Origin: Podospora comata
Lineage: Eukaryota; Ascomycota; Sordariomycetes; Sordariales; Podosporaceae
DNA length: 64,000 nucleotides
Reading direction: 5' to 3'
NCBI GenBank assembly: GCA_017354895.1
Contig: CP071493.1
Coordinates: 992,001 to 1,056,000, forward strand
Shown here: piece after piece, positions 45,901-56,891 of the stretch
Layout: each line of letters opens with the position of its first letter
Numbering within the stretch: the first letter of the stretch is position 1
Program-made: the position numbers and the translations under genes
Notes under the pieces: model-generated
What the model was told of the DNA's origin: nothing
What the model saw: the letters and a program-made list of their open reading frames with translations, nothing else
Database searches by the model: none

Positions 45901-48591
45901 TCGAGCTCTGCCGCCTCGACATCTTGTTCAACAACATCATAAAAGATGCGGTGATGTGATCCATGCTCCACCACTGCCGGCGGCCGAAGCCGGTGAAGGG
46001 ACGGCGATGGGGCCGTTGTAGCGTAGCCCGTTCCGGTAAGTGTGGGATGAAGAAAGAAAAAACAAAAAGACCTGTTTGGCTCTTGCTAGCCTGCCATTGA
46101 ATCCATCGCGCAGCTTAAAATGGGTCCAACGCTACGCTTGGCACGATGCGACATGGGCGAGGTGAGAGCGGATGAATGGGCTTCAACTCTAGTTCCGAGG
46201 CCGAGCGAGAGGCCTCACAAGAAGCACGTTTTTCGACTATTCCGCAGGTACCCATGTACCTAGATATAAAAGGTCTCAGTTAGCAACGTTCCCAGGCCGG
46301 AATTTCACCTTTTTTTGTATGGGGATCCGCATCTCCATGTGAGCCGTGCCGAGACACCGGCACGTAGCCTGCTGCTGTGCTCACGCTCTGCTGCAGGCTG
46401 CTCGTCAGCTCAGTGGCTCTCCAGACTATGCAGAACTACAGCGCCACCTTCGCATTTCTGGCCGTTACACTCTCGCTGCTAGTGAGGTGACTTGTGCGAG
46501 CATCGCGGGCCAATAGTAACATCGGAGAAGGGGAAATGCCTGAGCTGCCGTGTCCGCTTGGGAAAGCTCATCATAATTTCCACAAAGTGGCATCGGCCCA
46601 CCAGCCAGTGACAGAGCCGAAGGGGGCCCAAGCTCCCCGTGCATGTCAAATGGCGACTGTCCAACGTGGGGATGTGGCTGGTAAGTACAGGGCGTTATCG
46701 ACATGGCATGGCGAGGCTGGCTCTTTGCTTTCCCCTTTGATGCTGACCGACTTCCTTTGCCGCGTTGGAGTGAGCGGTGTACTGTTCTCTGTGTTGTGGA
46801 TGGGGAATGCTGGCGTCTTATCTGCTTGGTGGGAGGACCCCGAATAATAATAAACTGTTCTCTGGCGCAAGGAACGGCATGGTATGATGCGGGTCATGCT
46901 GTGTGTGTGCCAACTTCAGACACAGAGCCCCACAGACTTCGATTTGTCCCGAGATCCCCCATCAGGATTGGTGAGATTCTCTGCCACCGGTGCAGTTCCG
47001 TCAGGTGTCGAGCCGTCAAGAACGTGCGGCTGGCGTGGTGGTTCAGAGAGACGGCAGCGCTTGGAGTGCCCTGACGTCGTCACTCGGCCTAGCAACAGCT
47101 GTGAGACTTTTTACTTGCCGTTGTCTTGTCGTTGTCTTGTCGTTGTTGATCGCGACAGGAAGTGGAGTTGGACCTTTTGCGCGTGCTGGAGGCCAAGTGT
47201 TTGGTTGGCTTCTGGGACAGGGAATAATGTATGGAGTCAGACGTAAGATTCCTGGCCTGGCCAGGTAGGCAACAAAGCTTTGAACTGCCGCCGCTTGGCA
47301 AACGCGGCCTTGGAGCGAGAAAAAAAAACAGATTTTTTTGGTTACAACCTGGGTACTCCATAGTTAAGTTCGAATAGGCGAATGCCAGACAGCCTTCGCC
47401 AACGCGCCAATGCCTCCCGAGCAGCTTGTTTCAACGGCAGGGACGTTGAAGTGTTGGATCGTCGAGAAGAGCTGTCTGGAAGGGGAAGACTGCAGCAGGA
47501 GCTGAGTGGACGGAGCTCTCTTTCGCACACCAACGACACCCCAGATTTCTCCCCCGCGATTTCCATGTGAAAAACAGCGGGATCCAGGTCAGGGTGCCGC
47601 GACTCAGACCTGTCCCAAACCGTTCCGAAGGCTGTGAAAGAGGCCTTTTTTGAGTGTGTTTTTCTCATCAACCCTCAAGTAACAGACCACTACAGAGGCC
47701 TTGCTAGCCTTGCAACGGGAAACAGCAAACCTGGGCCGTTGCTGAGCCGTCCCCAGGTGGGAAATTTGTTACCCAAAAGCGACAAGCTTGCTGTGTTATT
47801 CGCACCAGGTACTTTCGTGCCCACCTCACAGTTGAGGGAATCCACAATCTTACGCTGCTGCTGCGGAGGGCCGACCCCAACAGCGATCCAATTGCCTGTA
47901 GCTCAGCCCCCAGTCCCGTCGTGACCCTGCCGAGCCTGCACATCCCAGCCCACACCTATCCAAAGGTAGCACCCACGAACACCCCAGCAGCGTTTTCCCA
48001 TCGCAGGTGTTGGCACCGACCGACAGAGAGAGAACGCGCGGGCTGGGCTTTCAACCTCAGTTGCCCCCTTTTTTCTGTTGCTGGCAGCCTACCCTCGACG
48101 AGTTTCATCGACAGCTACCATACCCAGGTCGAGCTTCCTACCCTCACCTCAGCCAGATCCACCCCCGGGTCGCACCACATTGACCACATTGACCACTCAC
48201 CACCTGCACCCCCATCTACCTGACTGCGCCCGCCCGGTGGTCATCCATTTTCTCAACCGCACACCTCACCTCTTCTCCTTCTCTTCTCTTTTTTCCCTTT
48301 TCCCCCTTCCTCCCGCCAGTCCCTCCTTCCCACCATCTCGAATCGCAGCCCTGTGCCTCTGGACCTTTGGACGTGCTCGGTTGAGGTGCAATCGACTCGC
48401 GTCTCTTTGTGCACTCGGGCCCACGCCGTCAACTCGTCGTCGACTTCCTCCTCCCATCACCTCAACGCCCTCAAACCGCCATTCGTCGGTTAGCAAACTG
48501 GGCGTGTTTCCGTCCACGACGAGTCAGCAACTTATAAAACACACCACCGCTACCTCCACCTCCACATAATAACTCACACCGAGCAGCAACA

Positions 48592-50837
48592 ATGTCGATA
48601 TTTGGGTGGTGTAGCCAGCGCGCTGGCGGTCTGGCCATGATGGCCACCGTTGCGCTCTCCTACTGGGTGATTTCGAGCGAGCTCGAGGCTCAACGACATG
48701 GCTACAAGTATCAGTCAAACGACAGTCTTAGCGCACCCAACTACGACCCGCAAAACGGTGCCATTTGGGTCAACATCTTCTCCTACTACTGCCTGCTCAT
48801 CCACTTCCTTGTCTTCTGCTTCCCCTTGCGCTCCTGCTACGCCGTCTTCACCATTGGCAGGCAGCTGCGCAAGTCGGCTCGCGCCAGGACCCTCAAAGAC
48901 ATCAAGTTTGGACACCGCCGCCGCAGCTCTTCGACCTCCCTTTCCAGCTCCGAGACCTTGACCTCGTCGCGCGACCTGGGCTCCTCCTCGAGCAGCGAAG
49001 TTGAGGATGTCGATACGGATTGCTACATTGACGCCGACATTGCCCCCGACCGCGTCATCCATGCCATTGTCATTCCCAACTACAAGGAGGAAAATGACAC
49101 GCTCAGGGAGACTCTCGAGGTCTTGGCCTCTCACCCTCAGGCCCGCAACACCTACGATGTAAGTTGGCGCGCTCTACACTTCAGCCGCCGGATGGCACAC
49201 CCCCTCATCAACCGCTGTCAACAAATGCTTGTTTGTTCTCTGGCAGCAGCTGTGGTGGGGTTGAATGGGCCCGATGAAGCACCTCCCCTGTTTAGTGCGG
49301 AGCTGACAGTTCACGATCCAGGTCTATCTTGCTATGGAGCAGCGGGAACACAATGCCGAGACCAAGGCTTCCCGGTTCGTCAATGAGTTCTCCAAGAAGT
49401 TCCGCTCCATCAACTACACGCTTCACCCATCTGATATCCCCGGCGAGCTTGCTGGCAAGGGCAGCAACATGGCTTGGGCCGCCCGGAAGCTCAGCGAAAG
49501 ATACTCTCTGGGCCAGCGAAAGGATGTGATTGTGACCGGAATTGATGGTGAGTTTGCCCCGCAGAAGCTGCCGAACGTTCTGGGCCCCGTTGCAAGATTG
49601 CACCGGGTCGCTCGGTGTGGTTGGTCCCTTTATTTCTGTCCTGCGCGCGCGATTGGATTCGCTAACCAAGTTTGTCACGGATGCAGCTGATAGCCATCTC
49701 TCGACCAATTACTTTGGCCTGGTCACCACCATGCACATGACTTACACCGAGACTGCCACTACCACCCTCTACTCAGCTCCCATCATCTTTGACCGCAATG
49801 CTCACAACGTCCCGGCTATTGTCCGTGTCGCCGATGTACTGTGGTCTGCTGCCGGCATGTCCGGATTGTACAAGGGTTCGACCGTTGCTCCTCCTACTTC
49901 GGTCTACTCGGTGCCGCTCGAATTGGTTGACCGTGTCGGCGGTTGGGATTGCGATGCCGAAGCGATTGGCGAGGATTTGCACATGTACCTCAAGTGCTTC
50001 TTTGCGCTCAATGGTAACTTGACCGTTCGGACCGTCATGAGCCCAGTCAGCCAGACCAATGTTACTGGCGGTGGTCATGGCAAGGGAATCCCCGGTTTGA
50101 TCGCCGACGTGCAGGCTCGGTACAAGCAAGCTCTCAGGCACATGTGGGGTGCTTTGGATACTGGGTATGCTCTCAGGAAGGTTGTCGAGGTCTGGAGAGA
50201 GAGGAAGCACACCTCCAGAGCGTTCCGCCCTCTTCACACCGCTCTGAACGACGCCTCGGATGGCTATGTTCCCGAATCGCAAGTCTCGACAGCTGACCCC
50301 GAAGCTGCTCCCGAAAGCGGCATCTTCTCGGACGTCACCACCGACACTCTGAAGGGCGTCAACTACGAGCGCATGATTGTTCTGTTTCACCGTCTTTTCG
50401 AGGCGCATTTCCTGCCTGTCCAGATGACAATCCTGGTTGTCGCATCGACTCTCTACGCCTGGGTTACTGACGGGGCTCCTGATGTTCACGGCGTCAACTG
50501 GATGTTCAGCATCTGCAACATTCTGCGCACAGTTGGTTTCATGGAAGTCGCCCTGTACCTCTTTCTCTACGAGGGCTTCCACAAGGCTTGCCTCGAGATT
50601 CGCGAGAAGGAGATGAGCGATGCCGGTCTGACCAAGGGCATGCACTTCTCCCGCAGAGAGGCCAAGACCAACTTTATCGACTACATCATGGTACCCCTCG
50701 TCGCGCCAATCTTTGGCTCGATCCCTTGCGCCCAAGCGCAAATATACCACTTCTGGACAGTAGACTTGGTCTACACAGTCAGCAAGAAGGCCACTAGGAG
50801 GAGAGCCAAGTCGGTCAACTTGGATTCTTTGGTATAA
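48592..50837 (+). CDS. membrane glycosyltransferase family 2 protein
   Basis: Three exons (48592-49158, 49322-49547, 49687-50837) with introns of 163 and 139 nt, long for this window, give 647 aa. Two N-terminal hydrophobic segments (about 12-30 and 62-82) are followed by a Ser-rich linker, the GT-A core (HAIVIPNYKEENDTLRETLE from about 163), a metal-binding DAD in VTGIDADSHL (about 264-266, created across intron 2), the acid pair in IGEDLHMYLKCFF (about 360-361), and an acceptor-side YKQALRHMWG segment. Two to four C-terminal membrane helices follow (about 500-620). It resembles fungal GT2 polysaccharide synthases or transferases of the plasma membrane involved in surface polysaccharide and hyphal growth. 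The sugar is not readable from sequence. The upstream gap of over 6 kb suggests a large regulatory region. Confidence 0.88.
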
Positions 50838-51847
50838 CACCAGTTACTGCTGCCTCGCAAGCAAATTATCGCATTTTAATAGCGCCGATGCTTTACTTCT
50901 ATCCATGGGCTCGACCCTCTCGGGCTTCGATATCCGTGTGCCGTCGAAACTTGGCATAGAGCTGTCCAGCACACCTCGGAACGCCGACCCCTTCTTCGAT
51001 TCTTGGGCATTTTTATATTTTGTCAACAGACTTTGGCGACGGGCGTACTTCATCGCCCTTTTTGGCCTTTGTTCTTTTATAAACAGCACGGGATTGTGTG
51101 AGGCGCACGTGTGTAAATCAAGAGGACATGATGTTGATATGCATGGCATGGCATCGGCATTTGGCATCTAGATATGGGGCTCGACGTTTTTTTTTCTTTT
51201 TTGCTTTGCCATCATTGCTTTTGTTCATTTTTCGGCGGGTTTCATCGGAGTTCAAGGAGCAACAGAGCAAGAATAATATTATACCAGGACGGAACGGGGG
51301 ACAATCGGTTTATGGATGATATCCTCCGCCTTGCTGGCGCCATTCGCTTACACACCACACTTACCACCACCACCACCACCAGCCACCAGAAAGAGTTGGG
51401 AATACAATACGACACGGCGATAATTCAGGGGAACTCCCCCAGTGGCGGCAAGCACAGTTTGGGGAGTCTCACACGACATGGAGACAAGACAAGTGCCGAA
51501 AGAAGTCTTTGGAAACGAAATGAGAACAATCCGGGCAACCAAAAAAGCACCTCGGGAACGAACCGCTTTGCAAATCCATGGGGAGAAAGAAGGGGGGGGA
51601 ACACATCAACAACACCTTCCTCAAGCGGGATCAATCATCAATTTGGTTTTTTCTCTTCTTTGACGACCACCCAAGGAGAACAGAACGGATTCGAGGCAAC
51701 TCTTTCTTCACGATATGAGGGGACACAACCGAAGGAAGAGAAAGGGAAATAATTTAATCCATTTTTAGCCCTTAATATTTAATTTTTTTATGTACATAAA
51801 GAATGATGGGAATAACTATGGGGAGGAACAAGATGGGGAGGAAGAGG

Positions 51848-51891
51848 AAGAGGAGGAGGAGGAGGAGGAGGAGGAGGAGGAGGAGGAGGAG
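51848..51891. repeat. (AGG)n purine triplet microsatellite
   Basis: About fourteen tandem AGG/GGA triplets in a longer all-purine strand, downstream of the glycosyltransferase gene. Confidence 0.9.
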
Positions 51892-52128
51892 CAGTAAGAT
51901 GGGGGGGAAGAGACATGAGCAAGCGAGCGAAGAGGGAAAGACAAATCAACGTCAATCAATTGGGAGGGATGGGCCTGGGTTTGGGGTTTGGTGGGTGGTG
52001 GTGATGATGATGATGACGTTTATTTGGTGGAGTGGGTAGTTGGGTGGAGATTTGGGGGAGAAGGAGTTCCAAAGTTTTGGTCTCTGAAAGATGGAGACGG
52101 CGGGAGGGTGGGGGGAGGTGTGGTGTAG

Positions 52129-52149
52129 GGGAGAGAGAGAGAGAGAGAA
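52129..52149. repeat. (GA)n dinucleotide microsatellite
   Basis: About ten GA units in a purine-rich stretch of non-coding DNA. Confidence 0.85.
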
Positions 52150-52955
52150 AGAAATTCAGATCATGACGCTCGCTTGGCATGCATAAAGCTATTTGTTTTT
52201 TGTTTGGTTTTGTTCTGGTGACTGTGACTTTGTATGTATGTCTGGATCTTGTGTGGGTTTTGGATGTCGGCCTGATCTTTGAAGGTTTAAGCGCCAAGGG
52301 GGAGGTGACGTTGGTGTTGTAGCATTGATTGTGGCTGTGCTGTTCTATCTAGCTAGCGAACGTCGGATTGTGGTTTTCAGATGCTAAACGTACTATAGTC
52401 TACTCGTACATGCGGAATTTACACTAGTTTCATGCGGTTGGGTATGGGATTTGGGAATGGTATGGGGTTGGGGTGTCGTCATCGTCGTTCGGAGGCGGGC
52501 CGTTCCCAGACAAATTTGTTGCATTTCACGCTCATCCGCCTACCCAAGAAACTCTTCGGAATATCGGCATACTCACTCCGGCGTCCGCGGCGCGCGGCTG
52601 ACTGTTCTCTATGTATCTTGTATATCTTGTCGAATCCGAGTTTGATACAGGTAGGAACGTGGGGCGGTCGGTCTTCTCCGTACCCTACCTATCTACCTAC
52701 CTACCGACCCAAAGGTCTCTGTAACGAACCTGTATGGACACTCCTAATGCCGCGCGGCTTTTGTATTATTGGGTTCGGAATTTGACGTAAACGTGGAGTT
52801 TTTTGAGTTTTATTTCTCGGTTAAAACGGGACTCTGTCACGCTGGGTACTTGGGTGAGGTGAGCACCCTGCCCACAAAATAACGGAGACACAAAAGTAAG
52901 TCAACCCATATCATATACTATGAACTATACCTCAGGAGTAAGTTAATAGGACTTT

Positions 52956-53068
52956 GAACGATCTTTCAAAGCCTGTTAACTATTTTTGAAGGCCTATAAA
53001 CTATCTTCAAAGGCCTATTATAAATTATCTTTAAAGGCTTATGGACTATCCGTCAAGGCATGTAAACC
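52956..53068. repeat. degenerate 21-22-nt tandem repeat, AT-rich
   Basis: About five diverged copies of a unit like AACTATCTTTCAAAGGCCTAT follow one another. Many differences between copies are transitions. It lies in the most AT-rich part of the gap. Confidence 0.75.
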
Positions 53069-54566
53069 TGCTTGTAGTGTCTCGATTATTCTGTGGTGAG
53101 GGTGGTGAGGTGGTGCTTACATATTGACATGTACACTGCCACTGTGGGATATCCACTTTTGGATGGCTGGGAAGGGGGGAGATCGGCGGTTTTACTGGTG
53201 GTTAAGTTGGAACCAAGGCCTGATACAATGCTGGGTAGGGGTAGGGGATGATTGGTATGTACAGATTGGGGATTTATTTATTGATTTAGTTTTTTTGTTA
53301 TCCAGATAGAGCGGGAGGGGGGACCTGTCTTGGATGGGGCTGGGTGTGGTGAGGGTGAGGGTGAGTAAGCTGGCTGCTTCAGCCTTGCTTTGTTTCGGAG
53401 GTCAGCCGTGTCTTGGTTGGGTTTGGTTGCTTAGGGGAGTGGGTTTGACATGTTTGTAGAGATATAATGGTTATAGGAGCTGTTAAATAGAGATAGAGGC
53501 CATCTATCCACTTGGTCAGCTCGGTCTTCATGATCCGGTGTTTAATTTTCTCTGATGATGATGTGTACATGCTCTTCTAGTGGCTTTGCAATGATGAGGA
53601 AAAATAAAGCACGCTATTTCGGTGCAGTATCGACACACTTCACTGTACAAGTTTGATGGTGTAATGCCTGGTCTTGGAGCTTGACTGAAAGGTTGGTGAT
53701 GAGAGCTCGGCGTCTACTCATATGGACAGCTCTGCGGTATTGCTCAGATAACAATTGACTTGAGCCAAGGTTTCAGATTAAGCAGCAAATCCGATTCTCT
53801 TCATCTCAAACTCCTAGAAAACACCCTCTGACAGTCGCCTGAAGTGTGAGATGCCAAGCCGAGCAACTTGTTCTAGATTCTAGAAGCTCAAGTGGTGATC
53901 TCAGCAATCCATTATTCAGATTGCTCTCTGGATGATAGAGATTTCACAGAACGTCTACGAAGTGCAGAGAAGGCACGGGAGGTGACGTGCGATTGTCGAC
54001 CTGGAGCAGTGAATGGACCGGGGATCCATGTGGGGAGGCGCTTGTAAATTCTTGCAAGTCAACAAAGAGGCCTCGAGAGAGTCTCGATGTCAAAAGCTGA
54101 AATATGGACCCAATTCCATGCTCAGAAAGCACCGATGGTGGCAGAATTCACTCAGGAAGATGGGATCAAAACACCTCCAGACATCTGCTCACGATATTCA
54201 CCCTGGCGCATTGCTCCCAAGGCCAATTCACTGTTGCGCCGCCGTTGGGTGGTGAATGTTGCAGCTCAGCTCTGCCCCACCAGATTGGCTGGGAAACCAG
54301 TGGAAACTATCGGCCGATAAGCCTTATCGGATGCTGAAGTGGAGCCGCCCAAACTTTTTTTGTGGAGCCAACCTCGAATCGCTGCAGGTGGTTGCAAAGT
54401 GCTGGATATTTTTTTTCTGCTGCGATTCCTGCACCTCTCTCTTCTTCTTCTCTGTACTCAACATCACCATCATCACATTGTCTGTCTGTTTTTTTTCAGC
54501 ACATTAAATCGCATCGCCATTCCTTCTTTTAGTACATACCAAGTAACATCCTCTAACTCAGCCAAC

Positions 54567-56070
54567 ATGCCTCTTCTTCCTGTCGCCGTCTATGGCCAAG
54601 ATGTCCCTCCCGGACAGCTTGTCCCAGCCGAGATCCAGTTCCCTGCGACCGTAAGTCTCTGCAATCCCAATCGCCAGGCCATTGCTAATGCGCAATTCTA
54701 GATTCGCATCACCATGGCTGCTCTTGACCCTACCGCCGCCCCCGAGGCTGATGAGGAGGGCAACATCCCCGCCGTCCACCGCTCTACCCTGAAGATCATC
54801 AGAGTCGTCAACGACGACGAGGGCGATGATGAGGACGAGGACGAGTACCTCCAGAAGCTTCTCGGCGGTGGCGACGACGAGGAGTCCGATGAGGAGTCCG
54901 ATGAGGAGGCCAACGGCGGCCCCAGCGACCCCGCCAAGTCCAAGAAGGCGAAGCGCGCCGCTGCCATCAAGAAGCTGATGGAGGCTACCCAGGAGGAGTC
55001 CGATGAGGAGATGGAGGACGTCAAGCCCAACGGAAAGAAGGGCAAGGCCAAGGCCGAGGCCGAGAAGGAGAGCGATGAGGAGAGCGACGAGGACGATGAG
55101 GAGGGTGAGCTTGAGGAGTTCGTTGTCTGCACTCTTGACACCGAGCGCGTACGTATTATCTTCAACCAGCCCAAGAAAGCCTTGCACAGACTGACAAGCA
55201 ACACAGACCTACCAGCAGCCCATCGACCTTGTCATTGGCGAGGGCGAGAGGGTCTTCTTCGCCGTCACCGGTACCCACACTGTCTACGTCACTGGCAACT
55301 ACGTGGTCACCGAGGACGAGGAGGACGAGGATTCCGATGAGGAGTCCGATGAGGACTACGATGACGACATGCGCGCCGTCCTCGAGGGTGACTCCGATGA
55401 TGACATGAGCGATGAGCTCGACGAGATCGATGGTGCTGAGCGCATCAAGGAGATCGACACCGACGAGGAGGCTCCCAAGCTTGTCGATACCAAGAAGAAG
55501 GGCAAGAAGAGAGCCGCTGAGGAGGAGGCTGAGGGCCTCGACGAGTTGATCGCCAAGGACGAGAAGAAGAACAAGAAGCAGAAGAAGAACAAGAGCGAGG
55601 CTGCTACTACTGAGGCCAAGGAGTCTCCCTCCACCAAGGGTGATAAGAAGGTCCAGTTCGCCAAGAACCTTGAGCAAGGCCCTACCGGCCCTGCTAAGGA
55701 CAAGGCTGCTGAGAAGCCCGCCGAGAAGAAGGCTCTTGGTGTCAAGGTTGTCAACGGTGTCACCATCGACGACCGCAAGGCTGGTACCGGCCGCACCGTG
55801 AAGAACGGCGACCGCGTTGGCATGCGTTACATTGGCAAGCTCCAGAACGGCAAGGTTTTTGATTCCAACAAGAAGGGCGCGCCTTTCAGCTTCAAGATTG
55901 GCAAGGGTGAGGTCATCAAGGGCTGGGACATTGGTATTCTCGGCATGGCCGTCGGTGGCGAGCGTCGGTTGACTATTCCCGCCCACCTCGCCTACGGCAG
56001 CAAGTCCCTCCCCGGCATCCCTGCCAACAGCACTCTCATCTTCGATGTCAAGCTCATCGAGATCAAGTAA
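54567..56070 (+). CDS. nucleolar FKBP-type peptidyl-prolyl isomerase (Fpr3/Fpr4-like)
   Basis: Three exons (54567-54650, 54702-55148, 55207-56070) with introns of 51 and 58 nt give 464 aa. The N-terminal nucleoplasmin-like domain ([22 protein letters not shown] to about residue 75, continuing as [34 protein letters not shown]) is split by a long acidic/basic insert rich in EESDEE and KKAKRA. A second acidic tract (about 220-265) and Lys-rich segments follow. The C-terminal FKBP domain (about 370-464) keeps the usual motifs: [66 protein letters not shown]. Yeast Fpr3/Fpr4 are nucleolar histone chaperones and proline isomerases. Fpr4 isomerises H3 tail prolines. Which of the two is closer cannot be decided. 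Very high GC3 and regular codon choice suggest strong expression. Confidence 0.95.
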
Positions 56071-56891
56071 AGGATCTTTGTGACTTGAATATATGTCTCC
56101 TGAGCGCGGCGTCGGACTCGGTGGCATGTAGCCTTGTATTTTACAACGGGCGCTTTTCCTTTTTTTTTATTTTTATTTTATTTTTATGATATCTCGAGGC
56201 TCTTCCTACGGGTTAGCCTGATCGGTTTTTTTTGCTTCATATACAGCACCATGGAGACCTTCTGACCTGCGCACGATCTGTGAGGATTCTGTCCTCTTAG
56301 GCAGCAGAAAGAGACGGTGTTCAAGGGGATGACGAGGTCTGCATTGCATTATGGAATGGCGAACAAAACTTGGGTTTGGAGGTTTTTTTGTTACCTCTCA
56401 GGGAATTTCTTATGTTACTGTCTGCTTAGGGGAAAATAATACTCGTCGCTGTCGCGCGGCTATGAACTCAACACTGTGGTCGCCTGTGTACTTGCTGGCT
56501 ATGTGTGTATCTCTTTCTGTGTCTCTTCTGTGTAATGTTCCGTCTTACCTGGCATGTCCAGCGTCCTGCTAAGCAATGGCAAGTGCGCCCATGAGGAAAG
56601 GTGTTTGTAGTCGACACCTTCCCAGCCGTCCTGTCTTGTTAGGCAATGCCGGCCTTTGGAAGGGGCCTCACGGAGGCCATGCCCCGTCGTAGATAGACCA
56701 TGACGTCCCTGTTGTCCATCGACAAACTTCTTCTTCACCCATCTTGTCCCCGTCACCGTATCATTCCATCTCGACCCGTCCCAAACCCCCGACTCTCGTT
56801 GGATTTTCTGGGAGGGGATTATCCCGCAATACTTACCCGGCAGCATTATTGGACCCCGTAATTTTTATCCCATGGACAGAGGTGCACCGTC
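56071..56891. other. short intergenic region, no gene seen
   Basis: About 0.8 kb between the FKBP 3' end (T-rich around 56158-56235) and the kinase start. It has only short ORFs on both strands. Confidence 0.6.

Larger units (their letters stand above)
42448..48591. other. 6.1-kb gene-poor region
   Basis: The longest gap in the window. It starts with a purine-rich direct repeat (about 42522-42616) and an inverted repeat (42866-42937). ORFs at 43017-43364 (+, basic, no domain) and 45183-45482 (+) are open but unrecognised. At 46263 a TATAAAA precedes an ATG at 46429 whose frame reads like a signal peptide (MQNYSATFAFLAVTLSLL) and meets a GTGAGG donor, but I find no convincing second exon. From about 48000 the sequence turns pyrimidine-rich and is probably the long leader and promoter of the glycosyltransferase; an open frame there (48078-48569) is probably non-coding. 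Confidence 0.4.
50838..54566. other. intergenic region with several microsatellites, no gene seen
   Basis: About 3.7 kb. It includes an open frame at 51174-51752 (Ser/Thr/Gly-rich, no domain; probably the glycosyltransferase 3' region), an AGG array (51848-51891), GAT triplets near 51998-52016, a GA run (52129-52149), an AT-rich tandem repeat (52956-53068), and unremarkable DNA up to the FKBP promoter. I see no RNA gene. Confidence 0.5.

Noticed and set aside
48078-48569. 164-codon ORF just upstream of the glycosyltransferase start
   Set aside because: It lies in a pyrimidine-rich leader; Pro/Ser/Thr-rich artefact, at most a uORF.
51174-51752. 192-codon ORF downstream of the glycosyltransferase
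   Set aside because: Polar low-complexity product without a domain; position fits 3' untranslated or intergenic DNA.
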